From the NCBI GenBank assembly GCA_019113175.1, contig DXHY01000011.1, positions 1-64,000 on the forward strand: a stretch of 64,000 nucleotides of DNA, in the 5' to 3' direction. Origin of the DNA: Candidatus Eisenbergiella stercoravium (lineage in GTDB: Bacteria; Bacillota; Clostridia; Lachnospirales; Lachnospiraceae). A model generated the notes under the pieces. That model ran no database searches, was not told the DNA's origin, and worked only from the letters and a program-made list of their open reading frames with translations. A program made the position numbers and the translations under genes. This document shows, piece after piece, positions 42,541-50,950 of the stretch. Every line of letters starts with the position of its first letter. The first letter of the stretch is position 1.

Positions 42541-43793
42541 GACTGTTCTCCTTCTTTCATGTGGTTATGTATGATAATGAATAAAACTGCCAGAAGCGTA
42601 AGGATGAGCCAGGAGCCAAACAACAGGGGATAGCTGTCATTTTCGAGCAGCCGGCCGTACAGGATGGAGCTGATTCCGGCTCCGAAATAGGTGGCAAAAT
42701 CCATCAGTCCCACAACGCTGGAGACGCATCCGCAGCCGGCATACCGGGTGGGATAGACTGTGAGAAAGGAGGTGTTGACGACGGAGATGGCCGCTGCGAT
42801 AAGGCTCAGGCAGACCGCTGCCGGAATCATTGCCACGTCTTTCAGACACAGCGGGATGAGACACAGCGCGGTGACGGACAGAGACAGGATGGAAACGGTA
42901 TGCTCCCTCCCCCGGCACAGGCGCAGAAGAAAGGGATAGATCAGCCGCCCCAGCAGCGTCAGAACCGGAATCGCAAGCACATAAAAGGACAATTCCGCCA
43001 GAGGAAGCGAATAGGTGTCCGCAAAATAGGAAGCCGCCCAGAGGTTCAGATTATCCTTCAGAACGCCGTGAAACATGGCAGGCAGCAGGAGAATCAGAAG
43101 CCTGGGAGAGCAGAGCACCGAAAATCTTCCTCGCGAAAAGCCGGCGTCTGCGAGCCCGGCCCGTATGGAGCGAAAGGAGCCGGATTTGGAAACGGAGCAG
43201 GGAACAGATGCATCTGTGTGCCCGGAGGGACAGGGGAAACGGAAAAAGAGAAAGACCGCCGCGCCTGCCAGTGCCGCGATGAGGCCGGGCAGCAGAAAGG
43301 CAAACCGAACATCCTGAAAGGAAATGGCAGCGGCAGCGATCAGAATGCCCAGAACGCTGCCGACACCCACGGAGGAGACCAGACAGGAGGCGGTTTCTGC
43401 CTGCTTCTCTCCCGGAAAACGGGCGGCGAGCGCCCGAAGCAGCGGCCCCCACAGCATGGACTGGGCAAAGCCGTTGATGCCCCACAGAACCAGAATGACT
43501 CCGGCAGGAGGAAGAAAACCGATCAGAATATTTCCAAGAGCGGTCAGCAGAAGTCCGATTGTCACCATCTTCCTCGGCGGAAACAGATCCCCAAGAAAAC
43601 CGTTCAGGAGCTGGCCTGCGGAATAGCACAGGAAAAAGGCCCCTCCCATCGCCCCGACCTGCGTGGAGGTCAGAAGCCTCTGCTCCTGCATGACGGGAGA
43701 AGCGATGGTCAGGTTCAGCCTGGCAATATAGATGGAAGCATAGGCAAAATAGGACAGAACAAAAAACTGCCGCTTTGACAGGGACTTTCGCAT
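42537..43793 (-). CDS. MFS transporter, organophosphate-antiporter-like (second)
   Basis: 418 residues, twelve predicted helices. LSYFAYASIYIARLNLTIASPVM and CYSAGQLLNGFLGDLFPPRKM parallel the carrier at 39556. It is two bases after the RpiR gene stop and overlaps the phosphatase start. Organophosphate or phosphonate import is an inference from this pairing. Confidence 0.82.
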   Translation of the reverse strand: MRKSLSKRQFFVLSYFAYASIYIARLNLTIASPVMQEQRLLTSTQVGAMGGAFFLCYSAGQLLNGFLGDLFPPRKMVTIGLLLTALGNILIGFLPPAGVILVLWGINGFAQSMLWGPLLRALAARFPGEKQAETASCLVSSVGVGSVLGILIAAAAISFQDVRFAFLLPGLIAALAGAAVFLFFRFPCPSGHTDASVPCSVSKSGSFRSIRAGLADAGFSRGRFSVLCSPRLLILLLPAMFHGVLKDNLNLWAASYFADTYSLPLAELSFYVLAIPVLTLLGRLIYPFLLRLCRGREHTVSILSLSVTALCLIPLCLKDVAMIPAAVCLSLIAAAISVVNTSFLTVYPTRYAGCGCVSSVVGLMDFATYFGAGISSILYGRLLENDSYPLLFGSWLILTLLAVLFIIIHNHMKEGEQS

Positions 43794-43795
43794 GA

Positions 43796-44653
43796 TTAAT
43801 CCGCCTCTTTTCTGATTTTTTCCAGAATCTTATCTCTGTTTTGAATATGCTCTGCAAAGGCCTGGCCGCCGCGCATCGCCAGAACGGCGTAAAGAGCATC
43901 CAGCAGACACAGGTGTGCGATGCGGGCAGATACGGCTTCTGTCGGATAATTGATATCGTCCGGATAGGCGGTGAGGGGATAATCAGCCGCTTTGGCAAGC
44001 GGGCTGGAACGGTAGCTGGTGATGGCGGCCGTCGTGGCGCCGTGAGCGCCTGCCAGCTTCAGGGCGTCCAGTGTGGCGGCCGTCTGTCCGCTGTGGCTGA
44101 TGGCGATGGCGATGTCCTGCTTCTGCATGTTCATGGCCGCGACCGGCATGAACAGGATATCGGTATAGCAGGAAGCGCAATAGCCGAGCTGGAGCAGACG
44201 ATACTGCATATCCTGTGCGACCGGAGAGGAGGTGCCGACACCGAACAGATAGATTTTTCCCGCCCGGTCAAATGCTGCGGCAAGCCGTTCCAGCATATCC
44301 GCATCCAGCATGGACAGAGTGTTCTGCAGGGTCCGAATGCCGGAAGCGAAGACCTTTTCCGCAATCTGTCCGGTGCTGTCCTGATCGCTGATCAGAGGAA
44401 GAAAGGAAACGGGCCTTGCAGCCAGCTCCTTTGCAAGGGCAAGACGGAACTGGGAGAAACCGCTGTAGCCCACCGATTTGCAGAAACGGATGACAGCGGA
44501 GCCCGCCGTGCCGGATGCCTGCGCCAGCTGCGCCACATTCATCTCCGTCACCTTGCTGCTGTTTGCCAGCACATAGTCGGCAATGATGCATTCCGTGCGC
44601 GTCAGGGAGTTATAATGATTTTTGATGGATGCAATACATGCTTCTGCGGCCAT
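43796..44653 (-). CDS. MurR/RpiR-family regulator
   Basis: 285 residues: an N-terminal HTH_6 domain (LTRTECIIADYVLANSSKVTEMNVAQLAQ ... VIRFCKSVGYSGFSQFRLAL, read in parts) and a C-terminal SIS phosphosugar-binding domain (YLFGVGTSSPVAQDM, AIAISHSGQTAATLDAL). It should sense a phosphosugar and control the carrier-phosphatase genes downstream, which are packed against it. GGAGTTCTCTTC precedes the start. A perfect 16-base palindrome upstream is a good candidate for its binding site. Confidence 0.9.
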   Translation of the reverse strand: MAAEACIASIKNHYNSLTRTECIIADYVLANSSKVTEMNVAQLAQASGTAGSAVIRFCKSVGYSGFSQFRLALAKELAARPVSFLPLISDQDSTGQIAEKVFASGIRTLQNTLSMLDADMLERLAAAFDRAGKIYLFGVGTSSPVAQDMQYRLLQLGYCASCYTDILFMPVAAMNMQKQDIAIAISHSGQTAATLDALKLAGAHGATTAAITSYRSSPLAKAADYPLTAYPDDINYPTEAVSARIAHLCLLDALYAVLAMRGGQAFAEHIQNRDKILEKIRKEAD

Positions 44654-44685
44654 GAAGAGAACTCCTTTTCAGAATAACAGGGTTG

Positions 44686-44701
44686 GAATAAAATTTTATT
44701 C
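44686..44701 (-). promoter_or_regulatory. candidate RpiR operator
   Basis: The perfect palindrome GAATAAAATTTTATTC, extended by G at 44685, lies 33 bp upstream of the RpiR start. A similar half, TGGAATAATATTATA on the minus strand, lies at about 44720-44734. Confidence 0.6.
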
Positions 44702-44751
44702 TACAAATCATAAAATAAAATATAATATTATTCCAGTGTTCTGTCAAGAGG

Positions 44752-44793
44752 GACTTCACGCTTTTTGCGACAGACTTCACGCTTTTTACAACA
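44752..44793. repeat. 21-bp tandem direct repeat
   Basis: GACTTCACGCTTTTTGCGACA is followed directly by the near copy GACTTCACGCTTTTTACAACA in the gap between the RpiR gene and the TRIC gene. Confidence 0.75.
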
Positions 44794-44842
44794 CATAAGC
44801 AGGGGGATTTGTCTTGTATGCATGCCGGAAAAAGAGCGGTTT

Positions 44843-45493
44843 CTAATCTGTTTTGATTCCCGGCAGATCCCAGCGGTAATGGCTGGCAAGCATACGGATG
44901 GCAACCACAAGGAGGGCGCTTATGACCATGGCGAGGTCAGAATGGGTGTATTCCAGAGAAAAGGTGTAAAGGCAGGCGCCTGCAATGGAGGCGCAGGCAT
45001 AAATATGTTTTTTCAGCACATAGGGCGTTTCCCCTGCCATGATGTCACGCAGGATGCCGCCGCCGATTCCGGTTATGACGCCCAGGAAAATGATGAGGAA
45101 GTGGTAGCTGCCGTAACCGGCGGCCATTCCGGTGTCGATGCCTGTGACGGTAAACGCGCCGAGCCCGATGGCGTCCAGGATATTCATGATTTTTTCATAT
45201 TCCTCGATATATCTGCTGCCAAGCAGGGAAGGGCGCAGCCGGAACAGGATAAAAAGAACGATCACCGTCAGAAAGGCGGCAAATACATAAACCGGATTCC
45301 GGAACATGTTTGGCGGAATTTTTCCGATCATCAGGTCACGCAGCATTCCGCCGCCCACGGCCGTGATGACACCCAGAACGATGATGCCGAACAGATCCAG
45401 CTTTTTGCGGACAGCCACCATGGCCCCGGAGGAGGCGAAGGCGACGGTTCCGATGATTTCCACGAAAAAGATGAAATTTGACTGCAGCTCCAT
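44843..45493 (-). CDS. TRIC (YadS/YicG-like, UPF0126) cation channel family protein
   Basis: 216 residues, seven predicted helices formed by two repeats of the TRIC/UPF0126 fold; the repeated VGGGMLRDLMIG and IGGGILRDIMAGE loops mark each half. Bacterial members form trimeric cation channels or may carry glycine; function here is open. The start follows GGGGGGTCA. It is monocistronic. Confidence 0.88.
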   Translation of the reverse strand: MELQSNFIFFVEIIGTVAFASSGAMVAVRKKLDLFGIIVLGVITAVGGGMLRDLMIGKIPPNMFRNPVYVFAAFLTVIVLFILFRLRPSLLGSRYIEEYEKIMNILDAIGLGAFTVTGIDTGMAAGYGSYHFLIIFLGVITGIGGGILRDIMAGETPYVLKKHIYACASIAGACLYTFSLEYTHSDLAMVISALLVVAIRMLASHYRWDLPGIKTD

Positions 45494-45738
45494 GATTGAC
45501 CCCCCTCATATTATTTCTGAGATTTCGGACGGAAGGTCGTCTGTATGCAGACTTTTCCCGGCCCGTCCGGGCCGTTTCATCATAGCACGAAACCTTTCTC
45601 ATATCCATACCAAAAACCATAGAAAAAAGAAAAAGAATCCCTTATAATAAAAAGGACACAAAATGATTCTCAAAAGGGAAGCCGCCAAAGCCTGTAGACG
45701 CGCTGCCCTGCGGGGAAAAGCCAAAAAGGAGAAGAATT

Positions 45739-46872
45739 ATGGAAAAAAGAAAAATGGAGAAACTTGGAATTGAGACATCGCTTCTGGGATTTGGCTGTAT
45801 GCGTTTCCCTACCCTGCCGGATGGAAAGATCGATGAGGCGGAAGCGGAGAGAATGCTGGACAGGGCGATTGCGGCAGGAGTGAACTACATAGACACAGCT
45901 TATCCGTATCTTGATGGCCAGAGCGAGCCTTTTGTGGGAAGGGTGCTGAAAAAATACGACAGAGATTCTTTTTATCTTGCGACCAAGCTCCCGGTCTGGA
46001 TGGTAAACAGCGTGGAAGACGCGGAGCGGATTTTCAATGAGCAGCTGGAACGCCTGCAGACGGATCACATTGATTTTTATCTTCTTCATGCCATGAATCA
46101 GGAAAGATGGAACCATATGAAGGAGCTGGGTGTGGTGGATTACTGCGCGAAGCTGAAGGAAGAGGGAAAGATCCGCTGTTATGGCTTCTCCTTCCATGAC
46201 AGCTATGAGGCGTTTGAGGAGATCCTGCGTTCCAGAGAGTGGGATTTCTGCCAGATCCAGTATAACTACCTGGACAGGAACGAGCAGGCGGGAGATAAGG
46301 GCTATGCGCTGGCGGAAAGCCTGGGTGTGCCGATGGTGATCATGGAGCCTGTAAAGGGCGGTAATCTGGCGGGCTTTTCCGATGATATTAACGAGCGATT
46401 CCATAAGATGGATCCGGAGGCCAGCGTCGCTTCCTTCGCCCTGCGCTGGGTGGGAAGCCATTCCAATGTGAAGGTCATTTTAAGCGGCATGTCCACCATG
46501 CAGCAGGTGGAGGACAATCTGAAGACCTTTGAGAATTTCCGTCCTCTGAGCGATAAAGAAAGCCGGGAAATGGACGAAATCGTGAAGGAGCTGCGCTCCC
46601 GCGTGCAGAATGGCTGCACGGGCTGCCGCTATTGCATGCCCTGTCCGGCAGGCGTCAATATTCCCGGCAATTTTAAAGTTTGGAATAACTATCATATGTA
46701 CCGTACCTATGACCATGTAAAACGGGCCTGGGAAGTGGAACTGAAGGATGAGGAAAAAGCAAAGAACTGCGTGAAGTGCGGAAAATGCGAAACTCTCTGC
46801 CCGCAGAAGATCTCCATCCGGGCGGATCTGGTCCGCGTACAGAAAGAGCTGGACGAGAAGATTTTCAGGTAA
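45739..46872 (+). CDS. aldo/keto reductase with C-terminal ferredoxin domain
   Basis: 377 residues. The N-terminal AKR barrel has GFGCMRFPTL, FYLATKLPVW and FYLLHAMN; the C-terminal part (about 290-365) carries CTGCRYCMPCPAGV and CVKCGKCETLCPQ, two iron-sulfur cysteine clusters typical of the 4Fe-4S-containing AKRs of Clostridia. Substrate unknown; electrons may come from ferredoxin as well as NAD(P)H. AAAGGAGAAGAATT supports the start. Confidence 0.9.
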   Translation: MEKRKMEKLGIETSLLGFGCMRFPTLPDGKIDEAEAERMLDRAIAAGVNYIDTAYPYLDGQSEPFVGRVLKKYDRDSFYLATKLPVWMVNSVEDAERIFNEQLERLQTDHIDFYLLHAMNQERWNHMKELGVVDYCAKLKEEGKIRCYGFSFHDSYEAFEEILRSREWDFCQIQYNYLDRNEQAGDKGYALAESLGVPMVIMEPVKGGNLAGFSDDINERFHKMDPEASVASFALRWVGSHSNVKVILSGMSTMQQVEDNLKTFENFRPLSDKESREMDEIVKELRSRVQNGCTGCRYCMPCPAGVNIPGNFKVWNNYHMYRTYDHVKRAWEVELKDEEKAKNCVKCGKCETLCPQKISIRADLVRVQKELDEKIFR

Positions 46873-46929
46873 ACACAGCGCTCCGCGGCGGGTGCCTTTG
46901 GGAGCTCAGACAGATGGGACTTGTAAAAA

Positions 46930-47832
46930 ATGGAAAAAGCATACAAGCTGGAATTTGAAAATGAACAGATGGGTGCTCTTGTCGTAAACTGCTGCGGCTG
47001 CTCCAGAACGGAGCCGCTGCACAGCTTCGGCCCGGCGCTGAAGCCTCATTATATGATCCACTATATTCTGAGCGGAAAAGGCGTATTCCGGACGGGAGGC
47101 AGAGAATACCCGCTGGAGGCGGGAAGCGGTTTTCTGATCGTTCCCGGGCATCTCGCCTTTTACCAGGCAGATGAAAAAGAGCCCTGGACCTATGTGTGGG
47201 TGGGCTTTTCCGGAAGCGGAGTGGAAAGCTTCGTTGCCTATACCGGTCTTTCGGCCCGTCAGCCTATTTTTCAGTCGGACCGTTCGGATGAGCTGTATGG
47301 CAGCGTCCGGGACATGATGGAGCACAATACGTACGGACTGACCAATGAGCTGCGCAGAAACGGGCAGCTCCAGATCTTTCTGTCTCTGATTGCGGAAAGC
47401 GCCGGGACACAGGCGCGACCGGAGGAGGACAAGGCAAATCAGTATGTGAAGCGGGCGGTGGAATTCATCCAGCGCAACTACTGCAATCCAGTGAAGGTGA
47501 CGGATGTGGCGGACTATGTCTGTATTAACAGAAGCTATCTTTATACCCTTTTTGAGCATTCCATGGGCATGTCGCCGCAGCAGTTTCTTACAGCCTTCCG
47601 GCTCACCAGAGCGGCTGAGCTTCTTGCGGTTACACAGCTTCCTGTGGAAAGCATCGCGCTTTCCTGCGGCTATAATGATCCTCTGGTTTTTACGAAGGCA
47701 TTTAAACAGATGAAGGGAATGTCGCCCTCCGCTTACCGGAAGGAGCTCCAGAAAGGGGAGACCCGCCGGAACAAGGAATATCTCCGGCAGGTGGAGGATT
47801 TTATCAGTCAGGTGAAAAGCCTGCAGGGATAA
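46930..47832 (+). CDS. AraC-family regulator (MsmR-like)
   Basis: 300 residues: an N-terminal cupin (PHYMIHYILSGKGVFRTGGREYPLEAGSGFLI, given by its parts) and two C-terminal helix-turn-helix units (TDVADYVCINRSYLYTLF and VESIALSCGYNDPLVFTKAF). Such proteins usually activate sugar genes. It lies 57 bp after the reductase, with a weak ribosome site, and 162 bp before galK on the same strand, so control of galactose genes is a reasonable guess. Confidence 0.87.
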   Translation: MEKAYKLEFENEQMGALVVNCCGCSRTEPLHSFGPALKPHYMIHYILSGKGVFRTGGREYPLEAGSGFLIVPGHLAFYQADEKEPWTYVWVGFSGSGVESFVAYTGLSARQPIFQSDRSDELYGSVRDMMEHNTYGLTNELRRNGQLQIFLSLIAESAGTQARPEEDKANQYVKRAVEFIQRNYCNPVKVTDVADYVCINRSYLYTLFEHSMGMSPQQFLTAFRLTRAAELLAVTQLPVESIALSCGYNDPLVFTKAFKQMKGMSPSAYRKELQKGETRRNKEYLRQVEDFISQVKSLQG

Positions 47833-47994
47833 ATGGCATGGCTTAACATTTTGACAGGTACACGTAACAAATAGCCGCTTGCCGTCATCGTTATTTTGTT
47901 ATATGATGAATGTAGTTGAAAGCGGTTGCGCCTGCCTGGCCGCAGCTGCTGAATGGCAACAGAACCGGAATGGATGAGTAAAGGAGAAGGGATT

Positions 47995-49164
47995 ATGGAA
48001 ATGAAAGAAAAAGTACTGCAGAAATTCGGGGAGGTGTTCGGAGATACCGAAGGGGTAAAGACCTATTTCGCGCCCGGACGCGTTAACCTGATCGGCGAAC
48101 ATACGGACTATAACGGCGGGCATGTATTCCCCTGTGCGCTTACCATCGGAACCTACGGCGCGGCAAGAAAGAGAGAGGATCGGAAGCTTCGCTTTTACTC
48201 CATGAATTTTGAGCATCTCGGCGTGATTGAGAGCAGTCTGGATAACCTGACCCCTGAGAAGAAGGCTGACTGGACAAACTATCCCAAGGGTGTGATGTGG
48301 GCCTTTGAAAAGAGGGATATGAAGATCCCGTACGGCATGGATCTTCTCCTGTGCGGCAACATTCCCAACGGCTCCGGACTTTCTTCCTCAGCGTCTCTGG
48401 AGGTGCTGACCGGCTTTATCCTGCGTGACATGTTCGGCTTTGATGTGACCAATCAGGATCTGGCGCTGATCGGCCAGTATTCCGAGAATAATTTTAACGG
48501 CGTTAACTGCGGAATCATGGATCAGTTCGCCATTGCGATGGGTAAAAAGGATCATGCCATTTTCCTTGATACTGCGGACCTGAGCTATGAGTATGCTCCT
48601 ATCCATCTGGAAGGCGCCAAGATCGTTATCGCCTGCAGCAATAAAAAGCGCGGCCTCGGCGATTCCAAATACAATGAGAGAAGAAGCGAGTGCGAAACGG
48701 CTCTGGCAGAGCTTCAGGAAGTGATCGGCATTAAGAGCCTGGGCGATCTGACCGAGGAGCAGTTCGAGCAGTATAAGAGCGCCATCAAGGATGATGTCCG
48801 CAGAAAGCGCGCAAAGCATGCTGTTTATGAAAACCAGCGCACCATCAAGGCGGTTGCCGCGCTGAAAGCCAACGACATCGCCCAGTTCGGACAGCTCATG
48901 AACGCTTCCCACGTATCCCTCCGCGACGATTATGAAGTGACCGGTATCGAGCTGGATACTCTGGTGGAGGAAGCCTGGAAGGTGGACGGCGTGATCGGCT
49001 CCCGCATGACCGGAGCGGGCTTCGGCGGCTGCACCGTGAGCATCGTGAAGACCGACGCCATCGACAACTTCATCGAGAAGGTCGGCGCGGAGTATCTGAA
49101 GAAGATCGGATATGCCGCTGACTTCTATGTGGTGGAGATCGGTGACGGACCGAGTGTTCTTTAA
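47995..49164 (+). CDS. galK: galactokinase
   Basis: 389 residues. The Leloir kinase that makes galactose 1-phosphate from galactose and ATP. GHMP-family motifs are clear: GRVNLIGEHTDYNGG (about 28-42), the ATP loop GNIPNGSGLSSSASLE (about 121-136) and GAGFGGCTVS near 340. The start at 47995 is preceded by AAAGGAGAAGG; the earlier ATG at 47953 would put that site inside the coding region. galT follows on the same strand after a long hairpin leader. Confidence 0.95.
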   Translation: MEMKEKVLQKFGEVFGDTEGVKTYFAPGRVNLIGEHTDYNGGHVFPCALTIGTYGAARKREDRKLRFYSMNFEHLGVIESSLDNLTPEKKADWTNYPKGVMWAFEKRDMKIPYGMDLLLCGNIPNGSGLSSSASLEVLTGFILRDMFGFDVTNQDLALIGQYSENNFNGVNCGIMDQFAIAMGKKDHAIFLDTADLSYEYAPIHLEGAKIVIACSNKKRGLGDSKYNERRSECETALAELQEVIGIKSLGDLTEEQFEQYKSAIKDDVRRKRAKHAVYENQRTIKAVAALKANDIAQFGQLMNASHVSLRDDYEVTGIELDTLVEEAWKVDGVIGSRMTGAGFGGCTVSIVKTDAIDNFIEKVGAEYLKKIGYAADFYVVEIGDGPSVL

Positions 49165-49308
49165 ATGGAGGAAGATTGAAAAATAAGCCCGATGGCTTAT
49201 TTTTCAACCGGTAGTTTTGCGCCGAAGCATAAAACTGCTGTGATCGCAGAGGGGAAATCACCTGCGTGATTTCCCCTCGCGGCCTCAGCAACGCTTCGGC
49301 ATGGAGGA
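49165..49308 (+). repeat. hairpin leader mosaic between galK and galT
   Basis: ATGGAGGA at 49165-49172, directly after the galK stop, is repeated at 49301-49308 as the working galT ribosome site. Between them are GATTGAAAAATAAGC/GCTTATTTTTCAA, AGTTTTGCGCCGAAGC/AAAACT, CTGCTGTGATCGCAGAG and the extra perfect hairpin GGGGAAATCAC/GTGATTTCCCC. Apart from the last hairpin it matches 871-992 in order and sequence. Confidence 0.85.
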
Positions 49309-49313
49309 AAAAG

Positions 49314-50837
49314 ATGATTCAGAACAGTATCAGAGAATTAGTGAGATATGGACTTGCCACCGGGCTGATTGAGCCGGAGGACACGATTTATACGACGAAC
49401 CGCCTGCTGGAGCTGTTCGGCCTGGATGAGCTGGAGGATGCGGATACGCCCATCACCGCGGACAGGAGCGAGGAGCCTGAGCTGGTAGCAAAGCTGGAGA
49501 GCATTCTGAAGGATATGCTGGACTATGCGGCGGACAACGGACTTCTGGAGAATAACAGCGTAGTGTACCGGGATCTGTTCGATACGAAGATTATGGGTAC
49601 CCTGGTGGCCCGCCCCAGCGAGATCATCCGCACATTCCGTGCGCATTATGCAAATTCCCCGCAGGAGGCGACCGATTACTTTTACAAATTCAGCCAGGAT
49701 ACGGACTACATCCGCCGTTACCGTGTCTGCAGGGATCAGAAATGGGTGGCGCATACCAAATACGGCGATCTGGATATCACCATTAACCTGTCCAAGCCGG
49801 AGAAGGACCCCAAGGCCATCGCTGCTGCCAGAAATGCGAAGCAGAGCGCATATCCCAAGTGCCAGCTCTGCATGGAGAACGAAGGCTATGCGGGCCGCGT
49901 AAACCATCCCGCAAGACAGAATCACAGGATTATCCCCATCACCATCAACAACAGCGCGTGGGGCTTCCAGTATTCTCCTTATGTATATTATAATGAGCAC
50001 TGCATCGTGTTCAATTCGAAGCATATTCCCATGAAGATCGAACACGATACCTTCGTGAAGCTGTTTGACTTTGTGAAGCTGTTCCCGCACTACATGCTGG
50101 GTTCCAATGCGGATCTTCCCATTGTTGGCGGTTCCATCCTGAGCCATGACCATTTCCAGGGCGGACATTACGAGTTCCCCATGGCAAAGGCCGGTGTGGA
50201 CCGGGAGTTCACGGTGAAGGGATTTGAGGATGTGAAGGCGGGCGTGGTGAACTGGCCCATGTCGGTTATCCGCCTGAACGGACCCGACAGTGACCGGATC
50301 ATCGCTCTGGCGGATGTGATTCTGGAGAAATGGCGCGGCTATACGGATGAGGCGGCTTTTATCTATGCGGAAACGGATGGAGAGCCCCATAACACCATTA
50401 CCCCCATCGCCAGAAAGCGCGGAGACAATTATGAGCTGGATCTGGTGCTTCGCAACAACATCACTACTGAAGAGCATCCTCTGGGTGTATATCATCCCCA
50501 TGCAAAGCTGCATCACATCAAGAAGGAGAACATCGGCCTGATCGAAGTGATGGGCCTTGCGGTACTTCCTTCCCGTCTGGACGGCGAGATGGCGGATCTG
50601 GAAAAGGCCATCCTTTCCGGCGCGGACATCCGCAGCGATGAGGTGCTTTCCAAGCATGCGGACTGGGTAGAGGAATTCCTTCCCAGGTATGAAAATGTGA
50701 ACGCGGACAATATCCATGAAATCATCCAGAAGGAAATCGGTCAGGTGTTCATGGAGGTTTTGGAGGATGCCGGCGTATACAAGAGAACCGAAGATGGCCA
50801 GGCAGCGTTTGACAGATTTATCGCCACGCTGGGATAA
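49314..50837 (+). CDS. galT: UDP-glucose--hexose-1-phosphate uridylyltransferase, class II
   Basis: 507 residues, the length of the Firmicutes class II GalT. Moves UMP from UDP-glucose to galactose 1-phosphate. The central GGSILSHDHFQGGHYEFPMA carries the His-rich active-site segment and CQLCMENEGYAGRVNHPARQNHR is the typical class II signature. The start at 49314 follows GGAGGAAAAAG; the longer frame would translate the hairpin leader. No galE in the window. Confidence 0.95.
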   Translation: MIQNSIRELVRYGLATGLIEPEDTIYTTNRLLELFGLDELEDADTPITADRSEEPELVAKLESILKDMLDYAADNGLLENNSVVYRDLFDTKIMGTLVARPSEIIRTFRAHYANSPQEATDYFYKFSQDTDYIRRYRVCRDQKWVAHTKYGDLDITINLSKPEKDPKAIAAARNAKQSAYPKCQLCMENEGYAGRVNHPARQNHRIIPITINNSAWGFQYSPYVYYNEHCIVFNSKHIPMKIEHDTFVKLFDFVKLFPHYMLGSNADLPIVGGSILSHDHFQGGHYEFPMAKAGVDREFTVKGFEDVKAGVVNWPMSVIRLNGPDSDRIIALADVILEKWRGYTDEAAFIYAETDGEPHNTITPIARKRGDNYELDLVLRNNITTEEHPLGVYHPHAKLHHIKKENIGLIEVMGLAVLPSRLDGEMADLEKAILSGADIRSDEVLSKHADWVEEFLPRYENVNADNIHEIIQKEIGQVFMEVLEDAGVYKRTEDGQAAFDRFIATLG

Positions 50838-50875
50838 AGCCGGACGAGGCGGCTTACAGATATAAAAAATAAGAG

Positions 50876-50905
50876 ATCGGACAGGGGAAGCTCCCCTGTC
50901 CGATT
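50876..50905 (+). terminator. perfect stem-loop after galT
   Basis: ATCGGACAGGGGA pairs with TCCCCTGTCCGAT around a short loop. It is followed by a second hairpin with the T-run. Confidence 0.65.
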
Positions 50906-50911
50906 ATTCGA

Positions 50912-50950
50912 TGCGGCACGTGGATGCTTCCATGTGCCGCACATTTTTAT
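50912..50950. terminator. terminator shared by galT and the convergent GH88/105 gene
   Basis: TGCGGCAC-TGGA pairs with TCCA-GTGCCGCA, followed by CATTTTTATT on the plus strand. The T-run overlaps the stop region of the convergent gene at 50947. Confidence 0.78.

Noticed and set aside
49165-49308. Possible riboswitch before galT
   Set aside because: The structure matches a leader before a NAD-salvage gene and consists of simple hairpins with duplicated ribosome sites; no known aptamer core was recognised.
49338-50717. 459-codon minus-strand frame inside galT
   Set aside because: Shadow of the complete galT gene.
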